From JAWXTS01 sp044433305 (GTDB lineage Bacteria; Bacteroidota; Bacteroidia; Bacteroidales; Rikenellaceae), in contig JAWXTS010000015.1 of assembly GCA_044433305.1 (NCBI GenBank), forward strand, positions 1-28,350: DNA of 28,350 nt, written 5' to 3'. The notes beneath the pieces are model-generated. The model was not told the origin of the DNA and searched no databases. It worked only from the letters and a program-made list of their open reading frames with translations. Made by a program: the position numbers and the translations under genes. Positions within the stretch are counted from its first letter, which is position 1. Each line of letters starts with the position of its first letter. Shown here piece after piece: positions 1 to 7,384 of the stretch.

Positions 1-293
1 TACTCGGCTTCGATATGAATATGTGGCTACTGCTGGCCTACATGACCTTAATGCCAACTCTGCTGCCAAACTACTTGCTTATGTACGGACTAAAGAAGGT
101 AAAACCTGCACTCTCAAGCGTTTACATGTACGTACAACCCGTGGTGGCAACCATAATCTCTGTGATATTTGGGCTGGGCACTCTTGGCTGGACAAAGGCG
201 TTTTCGGGCTTGGTAGTGTTCATGGGAGTGCTGCTTGTGGTTAGTTCCTATAACAGTAAAGCACATCCATTGAACCATAAAATCGAAGGGTAG
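1..293 (+). CDS. DMT/EamA-family permease, C-terminal end (partial)
   Basis: This is the last 97 codons of a gene that begins before the window; the frame is open from base 3 with no stop upstream. It encodes at least two or three strongly hydrophobic helices (LLLAYMTLMPTLLPNYLL, VYMYVQPVVATIISVIFG, GLVVFMGVLLVVSS). The phrase KPALSSVYMYVQPVVA resembles the penultimate helix region of EamA domains in the drug/metabolite transporter superfamily, where helices 9 and 10 close the second repeat. It ends in a short basic cytoplasmic tail. The substrate cannot be read from this fragment. No hairpin terminator is visible in the 44 bases before the ileS promoter element. The EamA assignment rests on helix pattern and the YVQPV phrase only. 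Confidence 0.75.
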   Translation, partial: LGFDMNMWLLLAYMTLMPTLLPNYLLMYGLKKVKPALSSVYMYVQPVVATIISVIFGLGTLGWTKAFSGLVVFMGVLLVVSSYNSKAHPLNHKIEG

Positions 294-337
294 TTTAAAA
301 TATTTGCTATTGATATATTTTTTCTGATAAAAATGTG

Positions 338-345
338 TAAATTTG
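338..345 (+). promoter_or_regulatory. Bacteroidota -7 promoter element (TAAATTTG) of ileS
   Basis: TAAATTTG matches the Bacteroidota consensus TAnnTTTG. No TTTG lies at the expected 19-21 base upstream distance. It ends 18 bases before the ATG at 364. The TTG at 343, which would extend the ileS frame, lies inside this element, so the ATG is the better start. Confidence 0.5.
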
Positions 346-363
346 TGCCTTAAAATACATAAT

Positions 364-3300
364 ATGGGCAACGTGAAATTCAAAGAATATAAAGGTCTTA
401 ACCTCCCACAGACTGCGGAGGAGATACTAAATAGCTGGGACACCAACGATACATTCCACAAATCTATCACCTTGAGAGAGGGTCAACCTACGTTTGTTTT
501 CTACGAAGGACCTCCTTCTGCCAATGGCACCCCTGGTATTCACCACGTTATGGCCCGCACCATAAAAGACATCTTCTGCCGCTATAAAACACAAAAGGGA
601 TTTCTTGTTCACCGCAAGGCTGGATGGGATACTCACGGCCTACCCGTAGAACTTGGTGTAGAGAAAAAACTAGGCATCACAAAAGAAGATATAGGAACCA
701 AAATCTCTATCGAGGAGTACAACAAAACCTGCCGCACCGAGGTAATGAAATACACATCGGAGTGGGAGGAGCTTACTCGCAAGATGGGATACTGGGTTAA
801 TATGGACGACCCATATATCACCTATGACAACAAATATATCGAGACCCTATGGTGGATGCTTGCCGAGCTACATAAGAAAGGTCTTCTCTATAAAGGCTAC
901 ACAATACAACCTTACTCTCCTGCCGCAGGTACTGGACTCAGCAACCACGAGCTTAACCAGCCAGGCTGCTACCGTGACGTTAAGGACACAACGGCCACAG
1001 TACAATTCAAGGTTGTGCGCAACCAGAAAAGCCAGAAGATATTCGAGGGCACAAGTGGCGAGCTTCACATCTTGGCATGGACAACAACACCTTGGACCCT
1101 GCCTTCAAACACAGCTCTAGCCGTAGGTGCAGGCATCACCTACCTTAAAGTAAACTCTTTCAACCCATATACTTCTGCTCCAATAACTGTAATCATAGCC
1201 AAAGACCTTGTGGGCAAGTACTTCCCTGAGAAGAACGCTAAGATTGCCATGGACGAGTACAAGGGTGATGGTAAGAATATACCTTTCGAAATTGTTGGCG
1301 AATACAAGGGCAGTGACTTGGCAGGTGTAGAATACGAGCAACTTATACCATGGATTAACCCTCAGGGAGATTCATTCAGAGTTATCACTGGCGACTTTGT
1401 TACCACAGAAGATGGTACGGGCGTTGTACACATAGCTCCTACCTTTGGTGCTGATGACGACCGCGTAGCAAAACAAAACGGCATCGTGCCTCTAATGGTT
1501 ACAGACAAAGACGGCAAACGCCAGCCTATGGTTGACCGTAGCGGTAAGTTCTTCCTTATCGAGGACATGGACGCCAGCTACGCCGCACAAGCCATAAGCG
1601 AAGAATATAAAGAATATCAAGGTCGTTACGTTAAGAACGCCTACGACGATACGCTAAAAGAAAACGACCCAACGCTAGATATAGACATCTGCGTGATGTT
1701 GAAAAACTCTAACCGCGCATTCAAGATAGAGAAACACAGCCACAGCTACCCACACTGCTGGCGTACAGACAAACCTGTGCTTTACTATCCTCTAGATTCA
1801 TGGTTTATCAAAACCACAGCCCTACGCGAGCGCATGATAGAGCTTAATGCTACCATCAACTGGAAACCTGCTTCGACAGGTAGCGGACGCTTTGGCAAGT
1901 GGCTTGAGGGACTTGTAGACTGGAACCTTTCACGCTCACGCTACTGGGGAACGCCACTGCCTATCTGGGCTGACGAGAACCGCGAGCAGCTACTATGTAT
2001 AGAGTCTGTATCTCACCTAAAAGCTGAGATTGACAAATCTGTGGCAGCAGGCTTCATGAGCGAAAACCCTCTAGCTGACTTTGTCGAGGGCGACTTCTCA
2101 AAAGAAAACTACGATAAGTTCGACCTTCACCGTCCTTACGTAGACAATATAATATTGGTCTCTGACTCAGGCAAAAAGATGTTCCGCGAGAGCGACCTTA
2201 TCGACGTTTGGTTCGACAGCGGCGCCATGCCTTATGCTCAGGTTCACTACCCATTCGAGATTAGCAAGGACGAGTTCTCTAAGCTCTACCCTGCCGACTA
2301 TATCGCCGAGGGCGTAGACCAGACACGTGGTTGGTTCTTCACTCTGCACGCTCTGGCAACTATGTTGTTTGACTCTGTGGCCTTCAAGAACATCATCTCT
2401 AACGGTCTTGTGCTAGACAAAAACGGCAACAAGATGAGTAAGCGACTAGGCAATGCCGTAGCTCCTTTCGAAGTGCTAGAGAAGTATGGCCCAGATGCTG
2501 TTAGATGGTATATGATAAGCAACTCTCAGCCTTGGGACAACCTTAAGTTTGACCTTGATGGCGTGGACGAAGTACGTCGTAAGTTCTTCGGCACCATGTA
2601 CAACACATACAGTTTCTTCGCCCTATATGCCAACGTAGATGGATTTACAGGCACCGAAAAAGAAATTCCTATCAACGAGCGTCCAGAGATTGACCGTTGG
2701 ATTATCTCTCTACTTAACACCTTGGTTAAGAACGTCACCGAGTCACTAGAGAGCTATGACCCAACCCCTGCGGCACGCTACATTCAGGATTTCGTTAACG
2801 AGAACCTATCGAACTGGTATGTGCGCCTAAATCGTAAAAGATTCTGGGGCGGCAGCATGAACGATGATAAGCTTGCAGCCTACCAAACGCTATACACTTG
2901 TCTGGACACAGTGGTGAGACTAGCATCTCCATTCGCTCCATTTATCACCGAGCGCATATTCAGCGATTTGAACGCCATGTCATCACGCCACAGCGAAGAA
3001 TCAGTACACCTTGCTAGCTTCCCTGAGGCTGACATGAGCCTTGTAGATAACCAGCTAGAGGAGATGATGGCCATAGCACAGAGACTATCTTCTATGGTTC
3101 TTGCCCTACGTCGCAAGGTGAATATCAAGGTGCGTCAGCCACTAACAAAAGTGCTTATCCCTATCCTTGAGCCAAGCATGAAGAGCAAAATCGAAGGCAT
3201 CAAAGAGCTTGTGCTTACCGAGGTAAATATCAAAGATATGGAGTTTATCGAAGATACTGTTGGCGTAATCACAAAACGTATCAAGCCTAACTTCAAGACA

Positions 3301-3801
3301 CTAGGTCCTCGTTATAGCAAGCAGATGAAGCAGATTTCAGCACTTGTGGCAGGATTCACCCAGGCAGACATAGCCGAACTGGAGCGCACAGGAGTATGGA
3401 ACACAACCATAGACTCGCTAGAGATAAACACCACCACAGCCGACTTTGACATTAGCTCAGAGGATATGCCAGGCTGGCTAGTGGCATCGGAAGGCAAGCT
3501 GACCGTGGCCATGGACATAACAATAACCGAAGAGCTGCGCCGCGAAGGTATAGCACGCGAGATTATCAACCGTGTACAAAACATCCGTAAGGACAGCGGC
3601 TTTGACGTTACAGACAAGATTAACATACAGATAGAAAAAAACGATTCGATAGAAGGTGCAATAGCCGACTTTGGCAACTACATAGCATCTCAGACGCTGG
3701 CTCTGAAGATAGATATGTGTGACAAGATTGACGCTCAAAACACCTTTGAGGAAGAAGTTGACAACTATATGCTACGCATAGCTATCGAGAAGGCAGTTTA
3801 A
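364..3801 (+). CDS. ileS: Isoleucyl-tRNA synthetase, long IleRS2-like type
   Basis: Class I aminoacyl-tRNA synthetase that charges tRNA-Ile with isoleucine in the cytoplasm. From the ATG at 364 the protein has 1145 residues, the size of the large eukaryote-like IleRS2 class rather than the ~940-residue classic bacterial form. The nucleotide-binding signature follows PPSANG as GIHH (residues 58-61) where most class I enzymes have HIGH. The second signature KMSKR is at 690-694, followed by LGN. The phrase LAWTTTPWTLPSNTALAVG marks the editing (CP1) domain, and the C-terminal third holds the anticodon-binding helical domain. The frame can be extended to a TTG at 343, but that codon is inside a promoter element. 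The dksA-like gene follows after 67 bases. IleRS2 enzymes are known for resistance to mupirocin; resistance here is inference. Confidence 0.97.
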   Translation: MGNVKFKEYKGLNLPQTAEEILNSWDTNDTFHKSITLREGQPTFVFYEGPPSANGTPGIHHVMARTIKDIFCRYKTQKGFLVHRKAGWDTHGLPVELGVEKKLGITKEDIGTKISIEEYNKTCRTEVMKYTSEWEELTRKMGYWVNMDDPYITYDNKYIETLWWMLAELHKKGLLYKGYTIQPYSPAAGTGLSNHELNQPGCYRDVKDTTATVQFKVVRNQKSQKIFEGTSGELHILAWTTTPWTLPSNTALAVGAGITYLKVNSFNPYTSAPITVIIAKDLVGKYFPEKNAKIAMDEYKGDGKNIPFEIVGEYKGSDLAGVEYEQLIPWINPQGDSFRVITGDFVTTEDGTGVVHIAPTFGADDDRVAKQNGIVPLMVTDKDGKRQPMVDRSGKFFLIEDMDASYAAQAISEEYKEYQGRYVKNAYDDTLKENDPTLDIDICVMLKNSNRAFKIEKHSHSYPHCWRTDKPVLYYPLDSWFIKTTALRERMIELNATINWKPASTGSGRFGKWLEGLVDWNLSRSRYWGTPLPIWADENREQLLCIESVSHLKAEIDKSVAAGFMSENPLADFVEGDFSKENYDKFDLHRPYVDNIILVSDSGKKMFRESDLIDVWFDSGAMPYAQVHYPFEISKDEFSKLYPADYIAEGVDQTRGWFFTLHALATMLFDSVAFKNIISNGLVLDKNGNKMSKRLGNAVAPFEVLEKYGPDAVRWYMISNSQPWDNLKFDLDGVDEVRRKFFGTMYNTYSFFALYANVDGFTGTEKEIPINERPEIDRWIISLLNTLVKNVTESLESYDPTPAARYIQDFVNENLSNWYVRLNRKRFWGGSMNDDKLAAYQTLYTCLDTVVRLASPFAPFITERIFSDLNAMSSRHSEESVHLASFPEADMSLVDNQLEEMMAIAQRLSSMVLALRRKVNIKVRQPLTKVLIPILEPSMKSKIEGIKELVLTEVNIKDMEFIEDTVGVITKRIKPNFKTLGPRYSKQMKQISALVAGFTQADIAELERTGVWNTTIDSLEINTTTADFDISSEDMPGWLVASEGKLTVAMDITITEELRREGIAREIINRVQNIRKDSGFDVTDKINIQIEKNDSIEGAIADFGNYIASQTLALKIDMCDKIDAQNTFEEEVDNYMLRIAIEKAV

Positions 3802-3868
3802 ATATAAACACGAACAGCAATTATCGAGGCGCAATTTATTACAGTATAAATATTTTAAATTTATAACT

Positions 3869-4267
3869 ATGACAGATTCAGAAAGAACAAGGTACTCAGA
3901 CGAAGATTTGGCTGAGTTCAAGCAGATTATCCTCGATAAGCTCGACCAGGCTAAGGCCGACTATGAAATTCTACGTGCCACAATCACACACACCTCAAGC
4001 AATGACACTGAGGACACCTCTCCGACCTTCAAGGTTCTTGAGGAGGGCGCGGCGACATTGTCTAAGGAGGAGTCTGGACGATTGGCACAACGCCAGCAGA
4101 AGTTTATCCAGCACTTGGAGGCGGCACTAATTCGCATACAGAACAAAACCTATGGCATCTGCCGCGAGACAGGCAAGCTGATACCTAAGGAGCGTCTACG
4201 CATTGTGCCTCACGCAACACTTTGCATAGAGGTCAAAGACCCTATCAAAAAGAAGTTTATCCACTAG
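3869..4267 (+). CDS. dksA: DksA/TraR-family zinc-finger-type regulator
   Basis: Protein of 132 residues with the DksA/TraR layout: an N-terminal acidic helical part, a long helical coiled-coil segment (about residues 12-95) and a C-terminal zinc-finger-like module. The C-terminal module starts YGIC and continues through GKLIPKERLRIVPHATLC. In the four-cysteine C-x2-C-x17-C-x2-C pattern only the first and third positions are cysteine (C98, C119); the second and fourth are T101 and V122. DksA proteins bind the secondary channel of RNA polymerase and, with ppGpp, adjust stable-RNA and amino-acid promoters. Whether that holds here is inferred from the family. It lies 67 bases after ileS with no TAnnTTTG element visible between, so it is probably co-transcribed. 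It is closed by a strong hairpin terminator. Confidence 0.88.
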   Translation: MTDSERTRYSDEDLAEFKQIILDKLDQAKADYEILRATITHTSSNDTEDTSPTFKVLEEGAATLSKEESGRLAQRQQKFIQHLEAALIRIQNKTYGICRETGKLIPKERLRIVPHATLCIEVKDPIKKKFIH

Positions 4268-4301
4268 GCCTATCCGCAAAGCCTATAAGAGCTATAAAAG
4301 A

Positions 4302-4340
4302 ATAGCCCGACTAGAGATTCTAGTCGGGCTATCTTTTTTA
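4302..4340. terminator. Strong intrinsic terminator, probably bidirectional
   Basis: A perfect 14-bp stem (4302-4315 with 4319-4332, core TAGCCCGACTAGA) with a GAT loop is followed by CTTTTTTA on the + strand. On the - strand an imperfect T-run follows (complement of ATAAAAGA). It sits between the convergent dksA-like and fba genes and can serve both. Confidence 0.92.
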
Positions 4341-4354
4341 AATATCTGAACAGA

Positions 4355-5350
4355 CTACTCTGCCTTGCCAGCACTACCTAGCACGTCAGTTAGCTTGTGC
4401 ATATAAAGCACTTTCAACCATTCGCGAGCAGGACCCAGGTATTTACGAGGATCGAACTCAGCAGGTTTTGTAGCCATAATCTCACGGATAGCAGCAGTCA
4501 TAGCCAAACGGCCATCGCTGTCGATATTGATTTTACAAACCGCAGATTTAGCAGCCTCACGAAGTTGCTCCTCAGGAATACCGATAGCATCTTTCATATC
4601 ACCGCCATATTTGTTGATGATAGCAACCATATCTTGTGGCACTGATGAAGAACCGTGCAACACGATAGGGAAACCAGGTATGCGTTTCTCAATCTCTTTA
4701 AGGATGTCGAAGCGAAGTGGTGGTGGCACCAAAATGCCCTCTGCATTACGTGTACATTGAGCAGGAGTAAACTTGTTAGCACCGTGCGAAGTACCGATAG
4801 AGATAGCTAGTGAGTCAACACCAGTCTTACTTACAAAATCCTCAACCTCAGAAGGTTCAGTATATGTGTGATGCTCAGCAACAACATCATCCTCAACGCC
4901 AGCTAGAACACCTAGTTCACCCTCAACAGTAACATCGTGAGCGTGGGCATATTCAACAACTTTCTTAGTCAAGGCAACATTCTCATCATAAGACAAGTGA
5001 GATCCATCAATCATAACAGAAGAGAATCCCATGTCGATACATGACTTACAAAGCTCGAAGCTATCACCGTGGTCTAGGTGAAGAACGATAGGAATGTTCT
5101 TGCCTAGCTCTTTGGCATACTCAACAGCTCCCTGAGCCATATAGCGTAGCATAGTTTGATTGGCATACTTGCGCGCACCAGCCGAAACCTGAAGGATTAC
5201 GGGAGATGATTGCTCTACACATGCTTGAACGATGGCTTGCATCTGCTCCATGTTATTGAAATTGAACGCTGGAATAGCATATCCACCGTCGAATGCTTTT
5301 TGGAAAATCTCTTTTGAGTTTACTAAACCCAAGTCTTTGTAAGAAACCAT
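4355..5350 (-). CDS. fba: Class II fructose-1,6-bisphosphate aldolase
   Basis: Metal-dependent aldolase of 331 residues that interconverts fructose 1,6-bisphosphate with dihydroxyacetone phosphate and glyceraldehyde 3-phosphate in glycolysis and gluconeogenesis. The motif HLDHGD at residues 91-96 carries the catalytic aspartate (D93) and a zinc-binding histidine (H94). Further class II features are VEGELGVLAGVED, the SIGTSHGAN histidine and the VLHGSSSVP histidine and phosphate-binding loop. The start MVSYKD is the only sensible one: nothing coding precedes it and the N-terminus aligns with the family. The gene ends 15 bases past the shared terminator. I found no TAnnTTTG element in the ~90 bases upstream, so its promoter is unidentified. 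Confidence 0.97.
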   Translation of the reverse strand: MVSYKDLGLVNSKEIFQKAFDGGYAIPAFNFNNMEQMQAIVQACVEQSSPVILQVSAGARKYANQTMLRYMAQGAVEYAKELGKNIPIVLHLDHGDSFELCKSCIDMGFSSVMIDGSHLSYDENVALTKKVVEYAHAHDVTVEGELGVLAGVEDDVVAEHHTYTEPSEVEDFVSKTGVDSLAISIGTSHGANKFTPAQCTRNAEGILVPPPLRFDILKEIEKRIPGFPIVLHGSSSVPQDMVAIINKYGGDMKDAIGIPEEQLREAAKSAVCKINIDSDGRLAMTAAIREIMATKPAEFDPRKYLGPAREWLKVLYMHKLTDVLGSAGKAE

Positions 5351-5430
5351 AATTGTAATGTTTAAAGTTGTTTTAGTGCTCTTTTCAGAACGCCATCTTT
5401 TAGGGGGCTTCGTAGCTAATTGTATATATT

Positions 5431-5474
5431 ATAAAAACAAAAAATCAGAGTTCGGTAAGCCCAAACTCTGATTT
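5431..5474 (-). terminator. Intrinsic terminator after the first DUF3575 gene
   Basis: An 11-bp perfect stem (5442-5452 with 5464-5474) and an 11-base loop is followed on the - strand by TTTGTTTTTAT (complement of 5431-5441). It lies 35 bases after the stop of the gene at 5509-6048. Confidence 0.85.
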
Positions 5475-5508
5475 CTATATGCAAGTTTTTTACTTACTTC
5501 TTATTTGA

Positions 5509-6048
5509 CTAGAAACGGTAGCCTACGCTAACGCCTGCGCGATCAAGGAAGAATTTATCCTCAACAACGTCAGTTTTGTGTACTACATCTGATGAAGACT
5601 CAACGATGTCGCTATCAAATCTCATCCAACCTGCACCGATGAATGCATCAACGATCCATTTGTGAGATAGTTTCCAAGTGTGACCATAAGTCAAACCTGC
5701 ACCGTAAGAGTAACCGTCACGATAAACTGGAGAGTTTAGCGTTTTAAGTGCGTCATACTGAGTGTAGTTACCGTGAACACCTAGGTAGTGACCATTGAAA
5801 GCCTCGCAGAAATAGTAGCGATACTCAGGAGTTACAACGAAACCTTTGAAAGTTAGTTTCTCTGCTTCCCAGAATGGAGAAACATAACCTTCCACAGAAA
5901 GAGTGCTGTGATCGCCCAATCCGAATTCAAAACCTAAGTTAGGAACTGCAAGTGCAAACAACAATGCGTTTGACTTAACATAAACCTGAGCAGAAACAGA
6001 GCCTGCAGCAATTATCGAGATAATTGCAAGTAAAAATTTCTTCTTCAT
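5509..6048 (-). CDS. DUF3575-like outer-membrane beta-barrel protein (paralogue 1)
   Basis: A 179-residue exported protein. It starts MKKKFLLAIISIIAAGSVSA with an evident cleavage site before QVYVKSN, a Sec signal peptide. The mature part has alternating aromatic/polar strands (VEGYVSPFW, TPEYRYYFC, GAGLTYGHTWKL, DAFIGAGWMRF) and ends SVGYRF, with the C-terminal phenylalanine common in outer-membrane barrels. The pattern resembles the DUF3575 family of Bacteroidota. Function is unknown; a small outer-membrane barrel is inferred. The reading frame is open to 6105, but the extra residues precede the signal peptide and the frame start overlaps a promoter element at 6103-6110, so the ATG at 6048 is chosen. 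It is clearly paralogous to the gene at 6806-7342, and the HdeD-like gene is divergent from it. Confidence 0.85.
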   Translation of the reverse strand: MKKKFLLAIISIIAAGSVSAQVYVKSNALLFALAVPNLGFEFGLGDHSTLSVEGYVSPFWEAEKLTFKGFVVTPEYRYYFCEAFNGHYLGVHGNYTQYDALKTLNSPVYRDGYSYGAGLTYGHTWKLSHKWIVDAFIGAGWMRFDSDIVESSSDVVHKTDVVEDKFFLDRAGVSVGYRF

Positions 6049-6102
6049 AATTATTTTGTTATATGGGTTAATTCGTTTGTTATTAAAGTACATACGACTC
6101 GA

Positions 6103-6110
6103 CAAATATA
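6103..6110 (-). promoter_or_regulatory. -7 promoter element of the first DUF3575 gene
   Basis: On the - strand this reads TATATTTG, matching TAnnTTTG. It is 54 bases upstream of the chosen ATG at 6048. No TTTG at the usual upstream spacing was found. Confidence 0.45.
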
Positions 6111-6235
6111 TAAATTATTTATGATAAATGAAACTATGTATCAAAAAAATAGCACATTTACACTCCTAAAATTTAAAAATTAACCCTATGGCAGAATAAT
6201 TGCATCAAAATCCAGTAAATCAATCCGTTTTTTCT

Positions 6236-6796
6236 ATGAACAAAAAATTACCTTCGAGCCTAAGTCGAGCACGATGGCTTGTGCTTTTAACAGGCATTTT
6301 ATTCACACTCTTTGGTATAATCTCACTGATTAGCACCGGAGTAGCCATTGAAGTAGCATCTATATATATAGGTATAGTATCTATATTAGCGGGGCTAACT
6401 AGTATCTCTTATGCCATCACAAATTACACATTTGTTGGGTGGGCATGGGCCATGATTGAGGGTGTTGTTGACTTGATATTTGGAATACTAGTCATAAAGT
6501 TCCCTATGGCCACAGTCGCAATCCTACCCCTATTAATAGGTATATGGGTCCTATTTCGTGGTCTAATCTTTATTGTAGATGCCTTTGGTTCTAACAAACG
6601 TTACCCAACACGCTCGGCACTAAGCCGTTTCAGCATTGGCCTAATACTTATGGTGCTAGGTTTTGCACTGATTATAGACTGGGATTTGAAGAAGATGGTT
6701 ATATCCGTTATTGTTTCTGTGTCCTTTGTGTTTATAGGATTATGGAACCTTGTGGCTGGACTAGATTTATATGCCAAGCCACAGAGATTCCCATAA
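6236..6796 (+). CDS. HdeD-like (DUF308) integral membrane protein
   Basis: A 186-residue polytopic membrane protein with about six hydrophobic segments arranged as short helical hairpins (for example WLVLLTGILFTLFGIISLI, IYIGIVSILAGLTSISYAI, VVDLIFGILVIKFPMATVAI, IGLILMVLGFALII). The repeated helix-glycine-helix pattern and GILVIKFP phrase match the HdeD/DUF308 family. In E. coli, HdeD is linked to acid resistance at high cell density; the role here is not known. The frame extends to a TTG at 6200, but the ATG at 6236 (MNKKLPSS) gives a normal basic N-terminus and is preferred. It is divergent from one DUF3575 gene and convergent with the other, with 9 bases between its stop and that of 6806-7342. 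I could not identify a convincing promoter. Confidence 0.85.
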   Translation: MNKKLPSSLSRARWLVLLTGILFTLFGIISLISTGVAIEVASIYIGIVSILAGLTSISYAITNYTFVGWAWAMIEGVVDLIFGILVIKFPMATVAILPLLIGIWVLFRGLIFIVDAFGSNKRYPTRSALSRFSIGLILMVLGFALIIDWDLKKMVISVIVSVSFVFIGLWNLVAGLDLYAKPQRFP

Positions 6797-6805
6797 CTCT
6801 TGTTT

Positions 6806-7342
6806 CTAGAATCGGTAGCCAAAGCTGATGCCTAGGCGAGTAAGCGAGAATTTATTCTCAATCTTATCTTGTTCTGCCTCATACCTACCATCTGCGGTGA
6901 TGTCGCTTTCCATTCTCACCCAACCTGCTCCGACATACATATCTAGCAACCAATGGTGGTCAAACTTCCAAGTATGGCCATAGGTCAAACCTGCAGAGAA
7001 GGCGTGTCCATCGCGAATGGGAGCCTTTGAGCGGGTTTTGAGGTCTGTATAACGGGCATAGTTACCGTGTGCACCGATGTAGTGACCGTTGAATGATTGG
7101 CAGAAGTAATAGCGATACTCTGGAGTAATCATAAAGCCCTTGGCCTTAAAATCCTCCTGATTCCAAATTGGCGAGTAGTAACCCTCGACAAGAACCGTAC
7201 TGTGGTCGCTTAAACCAAATTCTAGTCCCGCATTAGGAACTACCATCACCAAACCTAATAGGTTTGAGCGCAAATAAACTTGTGCCGATAGCGTAGTGCA
7301 TGCACAAATTAAAAAAGCCGAAATAAGTAATCTTTTTGTCAT
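6806..7342 (-). CDS. DUF3575-like outer-membrane beta-barrel protein (paralogue 2)
   Basis: A 178-residue exported protein. The signal peptide MTKRLLISAFLICACTTLSA is followed by QVYLRSN; the cysteine in the hydrophobic region is not in a clean lipobox, so secretion by signal peptidase I is favoured. Segments shared with the 5509-6048 protein include FEFGL/LEFGL, DHST, VEGY, TPEYRYYFC, FNGHY, HGNY, GLTYGHTWK and GAGW, and both end GYRF. The two are strong paralogues from an old local duplication. A small outer-membrane barrel of unknown function is inferred. No TAnnTTTG element was found in the 42 bases shared with the divergent M23 peptidase gene. Confidence 0.85.
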   Translation of the reverse strand: MTKRLLISAFLICACTTLSAQVYLRSNLLGLVMVVPNAGLEFGLSDHSTVLVEGYYSPIWNQEDFKAKGFMITPEYRYYFCQSFNGHYIGAHGNYARYTDLKTRSKAPIRDGHAFSAGLTYGHTWKFDHHWLLDMYVGAGWVRMESDITADGRYEAEQDKIENKFSLTRLGISFGYRF

Positions 7343-7371
7343 TTTCTCTAGTTTGTTTTTTTAGAATTAAT

Positions 7372-7379
7372 TACCTTTA
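7372..7379 (+). promoter_or_regulatory. Possible -7 element (TACCTTTA) before the M23 operon
   Basis: TACCTTTA differs from TAnnTTTG only at the last base. It is 5 bases before the ATG at 7385, so a transcript from it would be nearly leaderless. A TTTG lies 16 bases upstream (7352-7355), shorter than the usual 19-21. The same octamer occurs before infB. Confidence 0.3.
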
Positions 7380-7384
7380 CACGC

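Noticed and set aside
343..363. TTG start extending ileS by 7 codons
   Set aside because: The TTG is inside the TAAATTTG promoter element, and the ATG at 364 fits the family N-terminus.
114..470. 118-codon - strand reading frame over the permease end and ileS start
   Set aside because: It is antisense to two recognisable genes and its product has no family features.
364..3801. CTAG avoidance or excess as a sign of foreign DNA
   Set aside because: CTAG is common in ileS and in the other genes alike, roughly at the level base composition would give by a rough count, so it marks no island.
7304..7342. Second DUF3575 protein as a lipoprotein
   Set aside because: The cysteine in LICACTT is in the hydrophobic core and not followed by a proper lipobox end; SA-QVY is a clear signal peptidase I site.
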